Of a DNA stretch of 64,000 nucleotides, positions 42,001 to 53,879 are shown in pieces. The stretch's first letter is position 1. Each line of letters opens with the position of its first letter. The notes under the pieces are model-generated. The model searched no databases, had not been told where the DNA came from, and was given only the letters and a program-made list of their open reading frames with translations. The translations under genes were made by a program, and so were the position numbers. Source of the stretch: Piscicola geometra (taxonomy: Eukaryota > Annelida > Clitellata > Hirudinida > Piscicolidae); the NCBI GenBank assembly GCA_943735955.1, contig OX030958.1, positions 2,797,531 to 2,861,530 on the forward strand. The letters are read 5' to 3'.

Positions 42001-43337
42001 TTGCAGCAGATTGCCGCTTCTGGGTTATACTCACTCGTTTAAGATATAAGACGTGGTTCATCATGAACATTTCTGGTGTGAGTCCGTTTTGTTTTCTGCG
42101 CCTAGATTGGTGAAAAAACGTATTCTGTTGAGAAGGATGTGAGTCAATAGAAAACAAGGTGTTTCTTATAGTTTGCATAATTTGTCTTTGAAAATAATAA
42201 TGATTATTTCTCTTCCCATATCAGCTGGTACGATTTCTGTGAAAGTCTCCACTGCATGATTTAAGACATCTGGTTTCACGCGAATCCGATCATTTCTTTT
42301 TACATATAATTCATTATATTACCTAAAAGGAGAAAATAACTTAGATAAAGTTGTGTAAACTGATTGGGATCTCGTTAAACGGTTTGTAACAACTACCCCA
42401 ACATGCTTGTAACAAATAACCCCAATATCATATGACTCATTTAAAAACTACTAAAGAATAAACGCCGCTAATTAAAGCATGAAACATTCTTTTTTTTATA
42501 AACGGTTGTTTTAGAGTTATTGGAGAAAAAAAACATAAAATGCAAATACTAATTAAGATGTAAAAAAATAATCAAACTCTTTAAACTCACTAAATTCTTC
42601 AAAAAAACAACGATTATTTTATATTGAAAGTGGAGGTTTAACCAAGTATTATAAATATTTTTTCCTATTTATTTATTAATTAGAATAGTTATTAAGCTTG
42701 TAACATACAACCCCTGTAACATACAGTCCCGGTCTTCCCTTCATTATATTTCATACAAATTCTGTCACTAATAAATTGCTTCATAACAGTTGATTCTTTT
42801 TAATAAATTATCTATCTGAAGTAACTTGTGAGCACCAATTGCAGAGAGAACTGCAAGACTGGCTCAATGAAGATTTTGAGGAGGGAGGTCGAAAAGAAAG
42901 GAATGAAGTTCAGATGCTGGGACAACAACGTGTGAGGATTCTGGATCAGATTTTTATTTAGTATTTGTAATTAGATTCATAATTGCATTTAAATTACATT
43001 AGATTAAAATTTATATGTTAAAGTGAAAAAGTAGATAAAACAAGAAATAACTTAGTTTTTAACAAAATGTAAGTGTAGTTTCCACTTTAAATTTTTTTAA
43101 ATGAGATATAAATATTAACAAGCAGTTTATAATTGAATAAAAAATTAAAAAATCACTTTAAAATTTACCTTGAACTATAATTGTAAAATGTCTTTAAATT
43201 TCGATGCAACCGACAGGCAAGTGAGACACTTACAATGTCTTCAGTCTCCACATGAGTGTTCTGGAGCGGTTGTAAACTCGATCAGTTTGCTTCTTGTCGG
43301 CTTGCTTGCGCTCGTCTCAGCGGGAAACCTTGTGTAG
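36023..43337 (+). CDS. ADP-ribosyl cyclase / CD38-family ectoenzyme, GPI-anchored
   Basis: The family converts NAD+ to cyclic ADP-ribose and/or ADP-ribose plus nicotinamide, linked to calcium signalling. Exons: 36023-36228, 37968-38100, 38278-38368, 38516-38566, 39003-39085, 39244-39317, 40666-40758, 42845-42931, 43217-43337. All phases agree (312 codons). Residues 1-24 look like a signal peptide and a Thr-rich stalk follows. Alignment by eye to Aplysia cyclase: FKARCSEY (FLGRCKDY), [22 protein letters not shown] (Trp77 kept), [13 protein letters not shown] (Glu98 replaced by Arg), VSSFWKQMS (Trp140 kept), FAKSELMNM (catalytic Glu179 kept; the residue at Phe174 is Ile), ENCKTGS. Family cysteines are present. 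The end is a hydrophobic tail ending [16 protein letters not shown], a GPI-type signal as in some lophotrochozoan members. Its introns hold an inverted-repeat element, an AT array, a LINE relic and a pogo fragment. Confidence 0.88.
36991..37600. mobile_element. Short inverted-repeat DNA element in cyclase intron 1
   Basis: Ends are imperfect inverted repeats of about 20 bp: TTTATGTAGGGTGGGGGGCA at the left and the inverse of TGCCCCCATCCTACTATAAA at the right. The 610-bp interior is AT-rich with a Lys/Phe-rich open frame (37265 onward) that I do not recognise. The size suits a MITE; no convincing target duplication is seen. Confidence 0.6.
38622..38880. repeat. 12-bp AT-rich tandem array (TTAAAATATATA)n
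   Basis: About 21 copies of a 12-bp unit with single-base variants, inside the cyclase intron between the exons ending at 38566 and starting at 39003. Confidence 0.9.
41270..41660 (-). pseudogene. Second LINE reverse transcriptase relic
   Basis: On the minus strand, [19 protein letters not shown] resembles the D-AFD block of non-LTR reverse transcriptase, and [12 protein letters not shown] about 290 bp later resembles the FADDVVLLS catalytic block with the first Asp changed to His. Stops and frameshifts separate them. It lies antisense in cyclase intron 7. A different LINE family from the relic at 4.3-5.2 kb is likely. Confidence 0.65.
42236..42740 (-). mobile_element. Fragment of the pogo-like element
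   Basis: Reverse complement of the left part (about 60264-60755) of the element described at 60264-61447. It shares the end sequence TGTAACATACAGTCCCGGTC, the CCCCAACATGCTTGTAACAA region and a block around CTCCACTGCATGATTT. Only one terminal repeat is present, so it is truncated. It lies in cyclase intron 7, close to the exon at 42845. Confidence 0.7.
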
Positions 43338-44882
43338 CCTGTGTAGAGATTAAGCGTGGAAGATCTCATTTGTGTCAGTGTAGTTTGGTGTTTGACGCTG
43401 TTGGTTTTTATGGCTTGGTTGGTGGGATTTGGAGGCTTCAATTTGCTAGAGTTTGGCTCTATGGCTGTTTATATGGCTTTGTAGGTAGAAGGCTGTGTTA
43501 TTTAAAGAAAAATTTAGTTCCCATGTTAATAAATAGCGTGTATCCTTTCTTGATGAAAATGATAACTATCACTGTTTACACAATGTTTAGATAGCTTGAA
43601 AAGATCATAAAACGAAATTTTAAAGAATTATTTGAAATAGTTCTGATTCAATACAAGTATATTTGGAATCTTTAAAAAATTATTGATATAAAACAGCATT
43701 TAAATATTCCATAATGTTATTCTAATGCGCATTAATAAATAAAATAAATGAAAAGAAAAAAAATAATGAATCTGCTACAATATTTTAGCCGTATTACACA
43801 AATCTCAGCAAACTTTAAATCGTCAAAAATGTAAATTCTTTTCAATCTTTCTTTCAAATGGAAGAATTACTGTCTCAATGCTTCTATCAGTGTGTTTTTT
43901 AGGGTTTCCAAAACATTGCTTTGTTTGCGGTATATAGTTATTCGAGTGTTTATGCCATTGTTTGTCTAATTTATTACCGCTTTTCAAGGTATTCATTCAA
44001 TGAATTGTGTCTCCAAATAATCAATCGATTAACAAATCTTTTTTCATCAAAAGTTATTTGTCTTTAAAAAACAGAGAAAAATTTTTGTTCATTGAAATGA
44101 GTCGGGATACAGTAAACAACTTTTATTTAAGCTATTTTATCGGTAACTGCACTGAGTTTCTGCCTAACTCATTTCAAGAGATTTTGTCCTTCTGTTTCGT
44201 CGACCTTGACAAAACATGCCACATGCCGAAAAAATCCTCCTCACATGAGCAACTGAATTGAGACTGTTTATTTATTAGAAAAACTTCAACAACCAAATAG
44301 ATTTTTAATTATATGCTTTCTAAACGTGTTTAGAAAAAAAAGAATTAAAAATAAGAAAACATTCCAATAAATTTCTAATTAGATTCAATTTTTATTTATT
44401 ACATTTATTGCTAAAAATTACTTATTTTGTTTATACTTAATTAATTTAGCTAAAAATTATATCCTATATTCAAATTTCTATAAAAATAAACGTACTTGTA
44501 TTATAAGTTACACTTCATTCACTTGCTTAACGTATTTAGAATATTTTTATTCCATTGTGCTATTTCTATAAAGATATTAATAGATAGTTCATACATTATA
44601 TACATTATCAATTTTTATTTCTCAAGAGTCCTCTGTCATTGCAACCTTTGGTTCATTTAGAACAGTATATAGCAGACTTCTACGTGAAGAGTGAATTGAG
44701 ACGAAAGGTAGGTAAAGGCGTCAAAGAACTAGACCAATAAGTGAATAATGTTGAACTTTCAAACGATTTTAGTAGTTATAAATTAAAAGAATATTTTTAA
44801 AATTACTTTAATTTCATCGATCAAATTATTTCATATTTTGATATAAATGATTCTAATTAATTTTATTAATAATCATTTAGAG
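43338..44882. other. Intergenic, cyclase to phosphatase 1
   Basis: AT-rich gap. A 5' untranslated exon of the phosphatase may lie here, but I cannot show one. The open frame at 44007-44261 is not recognised. Confidence 0.4.
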
Positions 44883-47800
44883 ATGAACTCGATCGGGATA
44901 TGGCTAGTGCTGCTGTTCGTGGGTCAACTTCCAAGGATTCACACCCACTCCATTGGTATACTTCGCAAAAATAAATACGTAATTCGCTTGGAAAGTCAAT
45001 TCCAATTCATAAAATAGAGATTTATTTTATCTAAGTTTAGAATCGTTTTTAAATCAAATTATAATATTAATCATAAATGTTCCTACTAAAACATTTATAG
45101 AACTTTTTTTAACGCATATTGAACACAGACACAATTTCGGCAAAGAGTGTTGACTCGTCCCAAAGTCAAAGTCATGCTAGAGAAAAAAGGGCTTCTGGGA
45201 ATGCCGTGTTTCAAAACCCGTGGCTCGAAACCGACTGGGAAGCGCTAGGAAAATCGAGAATAATCGAAAATAATAAAATGGTTTCGAACAAAAAAAGAGC
45301 GAAGAATGTGATTCTGTTCATTGGAGATGGAATGGGCATTCAAACTACGGCTGCAGCAAGGGTCTTCAAGGGTCAGAAGTACAACTTGAAGGGAGAGAAA
45401 ATCTACCTTGCATGGGAAAAAATGCCACATGCTTCGTTATCCAGGGTTAGTGAATTACTTAAAACTTTAAATTTGTTATTTTATATTCATAAAAGTGTAA
45501 TATTGAAGTGCCAACTTATTTTTGCCTTCAAATTTATCAGTTTAATCGTTTCTGACTCAATGATAAAATTTTAATGAACACATTAAAAGTGTACCCTTAT
45601 TCACTTTTTTAAATATATATAATTGAAAATAGACAAAATTTAAAATATATTAAAATACAAATGAAACAGTTGAATAAATCTTACTATTCTGATTGTTGTT
45701 TCATTTCCAACATTTGAACTTTGGAAGATTTTTTTAATAACAAAGTTTAATATTTCTAAACGGTTTTTTATAACAAACTTCATATTGATGAACTTAACTG
45801 AATAAATAAATAAATAAAATATTGATAAAATTTATTTTTAAATAAAAAATTAAAGATCGATAAGCTTAATTTTTTAAAATGTTGATAAATTTAGTTTTTA
45901 AAATGAATGATAACTTAATTATAATTACAAATGATCAATCTTTTGATAATTTATGTTTCATTCAATTATAGTTAATTATAATAATTATTTGAAAACATAA
46001 AATAGGAAAATCGTGAAGTTTTAAATGGTTTGGAAAAAAAATGAATACAATTCGAATGAACTTCATAATAAAGTGTCAACTCAAAGTCCATAAAATATTG
46101 CTAGTACAACCTCCCATTACTAGAATAGCTTTAAAATTATTTTTCTTATTTTTTTGTTTCACTCTTTGACATATACAATGTTTATTATGTACCTAGAGTT
46201 TCATACCCCATGTTTCTGATTTTAATTATCAGTTTCACTTACTAGTTAATGATCATTAAACTTTTAAAAAGTATATTCAATTGCTTTAAATAATTACCAG
46301 TAAACCCAAAATACAAAAGTTATTTTTAAATAACTCTAATGTATTTCCAAAAGTTTAAATACATCTTGCAATTATGATTTCAATTATAGGACCAAACTGG
46401 CCAAAATCATTGATTCAAAACTTTCCAAATATTTCCAAACTTTTGCTTGATATATTCTCAACAGACGTACAACGTGGACAGAATCACTCCGGACAGTGCA
46501 GGCACTGGTACCGCCTACCTTAGTGGTGTAAAGGCAAACTTTGGAACGCTCGGAGTTAATAAAAACGTCGAATATCAAAAATGCAAGAATGTCGAAGGCA
46601 ACGAGATCGAATCCATCTTGCACAAGTCCATTCTAGAAGGTCGTTTCCTTTTGTATGGTAAACGGGTGGCCAAGAGGTTAACCGTTAACGACTCACGGTT
46701 GTAGCTATAGGTCATGAGTTAAATTCCCACACACCCTAGTAGCCTAATTTCATTGAAAAGAAGTATTAAATTTGTAAATATAGATTTGAACAAATTCAAT
46801 TAAGACTTTTGTGTAATTTTTCAAGCTAAAATTGAAGTTTAAAAAGCAGTTTTTCAGCTAAACAACATCCCTCCAACTCACAGGCAAGTCAGTAGGCATA
46901 GTGACCACCACAAGAGTAACGCATGCTTCTCCAGCAGCCGCATATGCTTCCACTCCGCATAGAGACTGGGAAGGCAGTATCCCCATAGGAGCTGAAGAAT
47001 GTGTTGATATCGCTTCTCAACTTATTCTTAATGATCGCAACCAGGACATCAGAGTTTGTTAAATATATCTTCTTTTTAAAACATAATAATCCTTCCTAAT
47101 TTAATACTGATAATATATTTCAAATTGAAATTATCTTTCCATTATTAAAGAAAGAAAAAATAATATTTTTTATTTAACTTTTAAATAATGTAAAAAATAA
47201 ATCATTCTATAATACAAGTCAAAATACTTCAATAAAATTTGATTCGATGATAAGAAAGCTGAACAATAACTACATACAGGTTATTTTTGGAGGAGGATCA
47301 CAAATGTTCTTGCCAAATAACAGTCTTGCAGACGACAGAGGGGGCCTGGGAATCCGAAATGATGGAAGAAACTTAATTGAAGTCAAATTAAATCGAATTT
47401 TAATTTATTCATTCCAAACTTGTCCAATTAAAAAACTGTTCTTCGCTGATAAAGGTTCTGATTCAGCAAAAAAAATACATAAATAAAATAAATGTCAATG
47501 CAGGAGTGGATGAGCAGAAAGAAAGTCAAGAATTTGAGCCACAAAGTACTGAGAAGCAAGAAAGACCTTGAGGATCTGAACACTGCGGAAACTGACTACG
47601 TCTTAGGTGGAGATTATACATATTTTTATGTAAAATAAATATTAATATAATGGTGTCATTATAATAAACAGATGAAAAGGATGATGTATTATATAAATGA
47701 ATAAAGAAGTCAAGGTCAAACCAGCATTATGTGATTGATACTAGAAAAATTATCGTAACTTACATTATAAACTATTTATTTATGCTCATTTTAAAATAAA

Positions 47801-49322
47801 AAGAATATATTTAAATCTTTTGACAATTGTTTTAAAATCTTCACATTGTCCTAAAGGCCTATTCGAGAGCTCCCACATGAACTATGAGATGGACAGAGAC
47901 CCAGCAAAAGAACCATCCCTGACCGAAATGGTTGTCAAGGCGATTGAAATTCTCAGAAAAAACCCTAAAGGATATTTTCTTTTTGTTGAAGGTGAAAAAA
48001 TATTTATCAGATTTTATTTACTTTTAGTTTTACTTGTATAGTCAGATAATGAAAAAATCCTGTTATACTTTTTATACTGTCACAAAAATTGCCATAAAAT
48101 ACAATATAACGAAGATTGGTCGATTTTTTCTTACAAATTCACGTAGTAGTTTTTAGTTTTATAGATTTTTTAGCTCATAAAATTTGTATTTTACTTTTTT
48201 CTTTTAACTCTTTCATCATTTCACACTCACAAGCTGGCAGAATTGACCAAGCTCACCACAAGAATTTGGGTCAAAAAGCTTTGGAAGACACTCTGATGTT
48301 TGATCAGACGGTAACCAAGGCCCTGGAGATTGCCAATACCGATGAAACACTGATGGTCGTTTCGGCAGATCACTCCCACACGTTCAGTGTCAGCGGATAC
48401 TCAAAATTTGAAGAAAACATTTTGGGTTGGTCATTTTGTAGATGTCGTTTAAGTTTTGAATAGATATGTCAATATTTCATAATTATATATTTCAAAGATA
48501 TGAATAAAACAAAACTTATCAAGATTTCTCACATTTATATGGTAACATGCAATTGCATCATTTATATTTGAAACCCCAGGCTTTGCAGATGATGTAATGA
48601 GTGATATAAAGGATAAAAAGCCAGCTCTCCAAATGGGCTATGTCAACGGCCCAGGAGCCAAGTATCATCGGTACCGTAACGATGTCGAAATCCCTAGAAT
48701 CAACCTCAAAGATCTCGGAAGTAATTGGGAAATATTGGATGATTTCATTATGGTTTCAAACTTTTTCTTTTTTAAGGACATTTTATAAAAGGTATGCTCT
48801 CAGTTTTAAAAAGATATTTTACAAAAATTTGTTTTACAAAATATTGCAACAATCTAAACAAAACCTTTTTCAGACAAGATATACGAAAAGGAGTTCATGC
48901 AGGACGCTGGTGTGTGGACAACTGATGAACACCATGGAGGTGAAAACAATATTTTTCGTTTAAAAAAATTATTTTTCCAAATAAGTTTTAATAATTTTTT
49001 CATTTTCAGTAAAAACTATGCATCCATTTCACAATTTTATTAATCAAAAGAAGATTTGCTCTTTTTTGAAATATGTTATATTTTCTCCCCTCATCAACAC
49101 AAAGCTGAAGACGTAGGCGTATACTCGATTGGACCATGGTCTCATCTCTTCATAGCCACAGAAGAGCAAAGCTACCTGGCCCACGTCATGATGTACGCTT
49201 CGTGTGTGGGACAGTACAAGGGGGAAAAGCATTGTGCAAAAAGTGCCTCTTACAGGGCTTCGCCTGATTATTTAGTTTCTTTATTATCTGTTTCCATTGT
49301 TGTGTTTATTTCTAAGTTTTAA
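44883..49322 (+). CDS. Alkaline phosphatase, GPI-anchored (paralogue 1)
   Basis: Metal-dependent phosphomonoesterase of the outer cell surface. Exons: 44883-44955, 45129-45445, 46465-46639, 46884-47053, 47280-47381, 47504-47606, 47857-47991, 48234-48425, 48580-48720, 48874-48939, 49105-49322. Phases agree (563 codons). Residues 1-21 form a signal peptide. Catalytic features are all present: FIGDGMG with metal Asp near residue 91, nucleophile Ser near 141 in [37 protein letters not shown], and the late zinc His in [13 protein letters not shown]. The C-terminus is hydrophobic ([15 protein letters not shown]), a GPI signal. A dibasic REKR near residues 41-44 could be a processing site. No break is visible. 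The next gene is its tandem paralogue. Confidence 0.95.
46650..46800 (+). mobile_element. tRNA-like SINE in phosphatase 1 intron 3
   Basis: Starts near GGGTGGCCAAGAGGTTAACC (box A-like) with GAGTTAAATTCCC (box B-like) about 60 bp later, then CCCTAGTAGCCT. The last motif resembles CCCTAGTAACCC in the SINE at 56287, suggesting one family. It begins only some 10 bp after the splice donor at 46639. Confidence 0.6.
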
Positions 49323-51221
49323 GAAAATTTTGAAAACATAGTTATTTAATTATTTAGTCTTTTGAGCAACATGAATAGAAAGATATGATGGAATTTTAAT
49401 CAGGATTCTAACGATATTAATTGAATTTTAACAAAATATTTGACAAGTTTCAGCGTAGTTTCAAACTATTAAATTTATTTTTGGAATTAAATGACTAGCC
49501 TTGCAATTTTTTCAATCGAGCAATACAAAATACAAAGAAATATTCACATGGAGGCAAAGTTATCAAAAATTTAACTTCGTTAGCCGTTAATCAGTTAATT
49601 CGTGTCTAATTTAGTCGAAGTTACCATTAAATGTTGAAACGTTAATTATAATTATTTCAAAACATAATTTTTCTAGAAAAAAAAACTTGAGTTGTAAAAG
49701 CCTACGGTAAAACTCCCTGTACGAAGTGCATACATGTATTAGGCCCACTTCAATTTAATTGCCAATAACAAAAAAAAAGAGTCTAACAAACAAAAATTTT
49801 ACAGAAATTGGAAATGACTTTGAGCAGTCTTCTCAACACTGCTAATATTATAACAGAATGGCAGACTATAGCTGCCTCTTCTTCCTTATTTTCCCTCCAA
49901 CGACTAACTCAGTCACGGGCATGATGATGGTGATTGATTTTGCCATTCTTACTAATTTAAAACTTGACAAATTGTTTATATATAATTTATTTAAGTTTTA
50001 AATTCTTCTTAACCCTCGTGAAATTAGAGTAAACTATAAAGTTAATAACTAATGGCTATTGATTTGCTCATACTTAACGCTGACGCTTAAAGCTTGAACT
50101 GCGATGCCGTTTTTTTTGGTGAAAAAGGGGTTCATAATATATAGAAGAATTAATAAATAAACTAATTAACCATCCCCAAATTTAACGTCATAATTTTTTT
50201 ATTCTATCGTTCTCTAATTTATTTTCCTTTAATTTTTAATTTATAAAATTGATTTATGTTAATTTATCTTTATAGTTACAGTTATGTTTTATTTATTATT
50301 TTAAAAATTATGAAAAAAAGGTTTCATTTGAAGTTAAAATAAGAAAAAAAGTTCTGTCTAGTTTATTCATTAAAAATTTACTGTGATTCGTTTTGATCAA
50401 CAATGTATAAAAAATATTATAAAATTAATTGTTTTCCCAAGTTAACATATTAAATGACTGATTAACGGATATAATGTAACGGAGCTTACTCAGTCCGTTT
50501 ATGAAATCCAACGTTTATTATTAAATTATATCGTTAACGAAAGTTTTACTTTCTTTAATATCGTTTCTAATGGAATTACGATTTCATGTCCAGCTGGCAA
50601 CGTAAACATTCACGTTTCCAGTGACTGTCAAGTCGTAAAGAAGAAAATACGGTATTTTAAATAATGTATTTTCACAGGGCTTATTTGACCTTGGCGTTAA
50701 CCTCTCAAAACTCGCATTTACTTTAGTTATAAAATCAATTTTTATTAAAATAATAAATTGTGTTTTATTCGCTTATGAAGCCTAACTAATTAAAATATTC
50801 GTCAAGCAAGACAGCTTTTGAAAACAAGACTTTTGAGCCTCATGGATATCAAAGGACTGAAATGTTGTTTTCAACTGTTATTCTTCTTATTAGTTTCTTA
50901 CTATTACAAGAGTTCTTTGTGCAGTGTTGTCCTGCTAAAACTGATTGAAAAGACTTCAAGTCTTTATGGCTGTTTCCTAGCTAGCAAGTGCCATTTCATA
51001 ATTTTCAAGCACAGATACTCTGATCTTATAGGACAAAGAGGTTTTGTTCTGTTTGTTTTATTGAGTGGCATATTAGGCACGTCAGTTACATGAAACACTA
51101 CAGCCTCACTGAACTGTTTCTTGAACTTCCATGAGCGATTAGATGTCACGCGTTTTCCTGCAAGACCATCTCATCACAGTGAATTGCAAATGAATATTTT
51201 TCTAACGATATTTCAATCTAA
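49323..51221. other. Intergenic, downstream of phosphatase 1
   Basis: AT-rich sequence with scattered GTTAAC-containing stretches. I recognise no gene. Open frames such as 50818-51093 are hydrophobic and unassigned. Confidence 0.4.
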
Positions 51222-52600
51222 AGTTATTGGGATTGGATTCTTTAACAATGATTTTTCAGCAAACTTCTAAGTGTGGAAATCTTTATTTCATCGATACTCC
51301 GTACTTAAAATAAGTATCAAATGCAATAGAAATGTATAACGAAGCCACCATTGCCAATGTCGAAATCTCCAACACTACATTTGAAGTTGTTATGATGAGT
51401 CCAAAGATTAGGGAGATTAGAACAAATGGGTGATGATGAAAACTTTTCAGATGAAATCAAACTGGTCAGTTTTATTATTTTAATTTTATAAATAAATACT
51501 TTGAATTTGAATGATTAATTTCCAAATGATTGCTCAGTTGATCATTTCGACAAAAGAAAAGATGCCATTGATCTTATTCATATGACAGCATGTCTGTTGC
51601 ATCCCCAGTATGAAAGAATAATAGGAAAAAAGTTTGGGATAGAAAAGAAATAAATACCAAGACTTTCATTAGAGAAAATTTAATTCTATTTTGTACAGCC
51701 AGACCAAGCTGCAGTGCCGTTGAGAAAAAAAACAAATGATGGTTATTTAGACCTATTATGTTTGTTTTGATAACGTAAAAATTATAATGAAATCATTATA
51801 CTGTCAAATTATACGAATGATTTTATATTTGCAGTTGTGGAGAATAAGAATGTTGCCAAAAAACATATTTCTAACATTATTGAAGAATTAATAATAATGA
51901 ACGAAGAAAAAAAATCAGAAGAAGATGAATTGTACAAATATTCACAATTACGTCCCAAAAAAATAGGAGAATATAAAGATGTTTTATTTTATTGGAGTAA
52001 AATGAGCAATTTTAAAATACTACAAGAAGTAGCCAAAATTTTGTTTAGTATATCTGCAAGTTATATTCCCTGTGAACGGAATTTCTCAATATGTGGTCGT
52101 TTAACTTCAGACCCAAAATCATCTCATTTGAAAGCTGAAACTCTTAACGGTTTAACCCATGTGAAAAACAAAAAAGACTTGGTTGAATTACTCAAAAACA
52201 ATGACTAACTTCAATACTTTCATTTCAATAAATATTTGAAATTTGAATCGTGTTTTTTTTTTATTAAAAGAAATATTCTCTGACTTTCAAATAATAAATT
52301 TTGCAAAATTTTAGAACAAGCAAGTTTGGGACCAGTGAAAACGGCAGCGAAAATGAATAAAAAACAAAAAGCTTTCGGGAACGAGTCGGGACGGGGAAAA
52401 AATTTCGGGAACGGGACGGGACGGGAATCGAAATTCTGATGTCCCATCGGGAACGGAACGGGACGGGTAAAAAATTTCGGGAACGGGACGGGACGGGAAT
52501 CAAAATTCTGATGTCCCATCGGGAACGGGACGGGACGGGAAAACAAATTTCGGGAACGGGACGGGACCGGGAATGAAAATTCGTCCATGTCCGACCTCTA
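51222..52600 (+). mobile_element. Non-autonomous hAT element, copy B (5' end lost)
   Basis: The right end has the terminal sequence GTCCGACCTCTA at 52600 and two copies of a subterminal unit of about 72 bp (ACGGGACGGGA plus AATTCTGATGTCCCATC). The left side matches the inner part of copy D in reverse from about 51222, but the left terminal repeat and its ACGGGA repeats are missing. It keeps the longest remaining transposase piece. Confidence 0.85.
51837..52208 (+). pseudogene. hAT transposase C-terminal fragment (copy B)
   Basis: A 123-codon open stretch covering the end of a hAT transposase. An acidic linker (EEDELYKYSQLRP) is followed by the dimerisation region with the motif CERNFSICGRL. 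Upstream, at about 51580-51650, a broken frame reads ACLLHPQYERIIGKKF, like the D-PRYK region of hAT enzymes. The catalytic core is missing, so the copy cannot make active transposase. Equivalent pieces lie at 23809-24018 (+), 55649-56014 (-) and 58630-58992 (-). Confidence 0.85.
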
Positions 52601-52945
52601 GTGGCGAGACAGAAGGATCTTATGCAAAAACCAATAGAGTAGTTGCCGTAGATTTGAAAGACACGTCAAAAAAAGTATTATCAACTAATCTGGAAAAGTC
52701 CAACTCATTCTTCAAATGCTCCTTGTAATTATTGTTATAAATTTTCGTGTCATGAACGGTTTCGTCAGCTATCTGCGCATGCAAAGACAGACCAATGATA
52801 GACTCCATCTAAAGTGTATGTTTAACGTGTCTGTTGTCGACTCGACTGATAAAAGGAGAAAAAAGAAACTTACAATTTCGTTGAAGTAAATTCACATAAT
52901 TCATTATTAAAAGATGCAACTTTTAAAATGATTGATTGAGATGTT

Positions 52946-53470
52946 ATGAAAAACATCTTGAGAGGCTGTTAAATAATCATTATTGCATAACTCGATACAT
53001 AATTTAAGGATTATATGAGACACTTAGACATGTAAATATCGATTCAAATTTTATATATCAATTTTAAAATGTAAAATTTGAAAAGGTTTGAATGCCGATT
53101 AAATTGAATAACAAAAAGCAAGGTTTTTTCTAATCAAATGTTTTAAAAATTCATTTTTAGTCTTTAAATTTTGTTTTTATTCTATCTTATTTTTTTGCAC
53201 AAATTTTTATGAAAAACATCTTGAGAGGCTGTTAAATAATCATTATTGCATAACTCGATATATAATTTAAGGATTATATAAGAGACACTTAGACATGTAG
53301 ATATCGATTCAAATTTTATATATAAATTTTAAAATGTACAATTTGAAAAGGTTTGAATGCCGATTGAATTGAATAACAAAAAGTAAGGTTTTTTCTAATC
53401 CAATGTTTTTAAAATGCATTTTTAGTCTTTAAATTTTGTTTTTATTCTATCTTATTTTTTGCAAAAAAAT
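52946..53470. repeat. Direct tandem duplication of a 263-bp unit
   Basis: Two adjacent copies (52946-53208 and 53209 to about 53470), each starting ATGAAAAACATCTTGAGAGG and sharing nearly the whole length with a few substitutions and small indels. No coding content is evident. It lies between hAT copy B and the first exon of phosphatase 2. Confidence 0.9.
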
Positions 53471-53879
53471 TATTAAATTAATTTAAAAAAATAGTTTAAT
53501 GGTATGCATTGAATTCATAAAACAAATAAATTCGGTGCATAATGAATTCGTCGCACATTGAGATGTTAGGGTTACGGTTAAGTCTAATTTAAAAGTGGGG
53601 TGCATGATGCACCGTGCATCCAATGTGCGATGTCTTAACGTAAAAGTTTCCCACAACTGGTCAGATCGTAAGGAAAAAATCTTTTGTTAAAATCTTTGTT
53701 TACGGATTTTAAGTTTCTTTTGGTGACGCTTATTTCTTTTCAAAAAAATGTACGTTACTAGGAGAACGGGAATCAAAATTACGACCCATGGCTATAAGCT
53801 GCGAGTTTTTAAGATTCAGCTATCATTCATCCTTAAATTTGACGAATTAAATTTAGACCATATTGACCATCCAATCAAG

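Noticed and set aside
51837..52208. Host gene encoding a 123-residue protein
   Set aside because: The same sequence recurs in four places within inverted ends and carries the hAT dimerisation signature. It is a transposase remnant.
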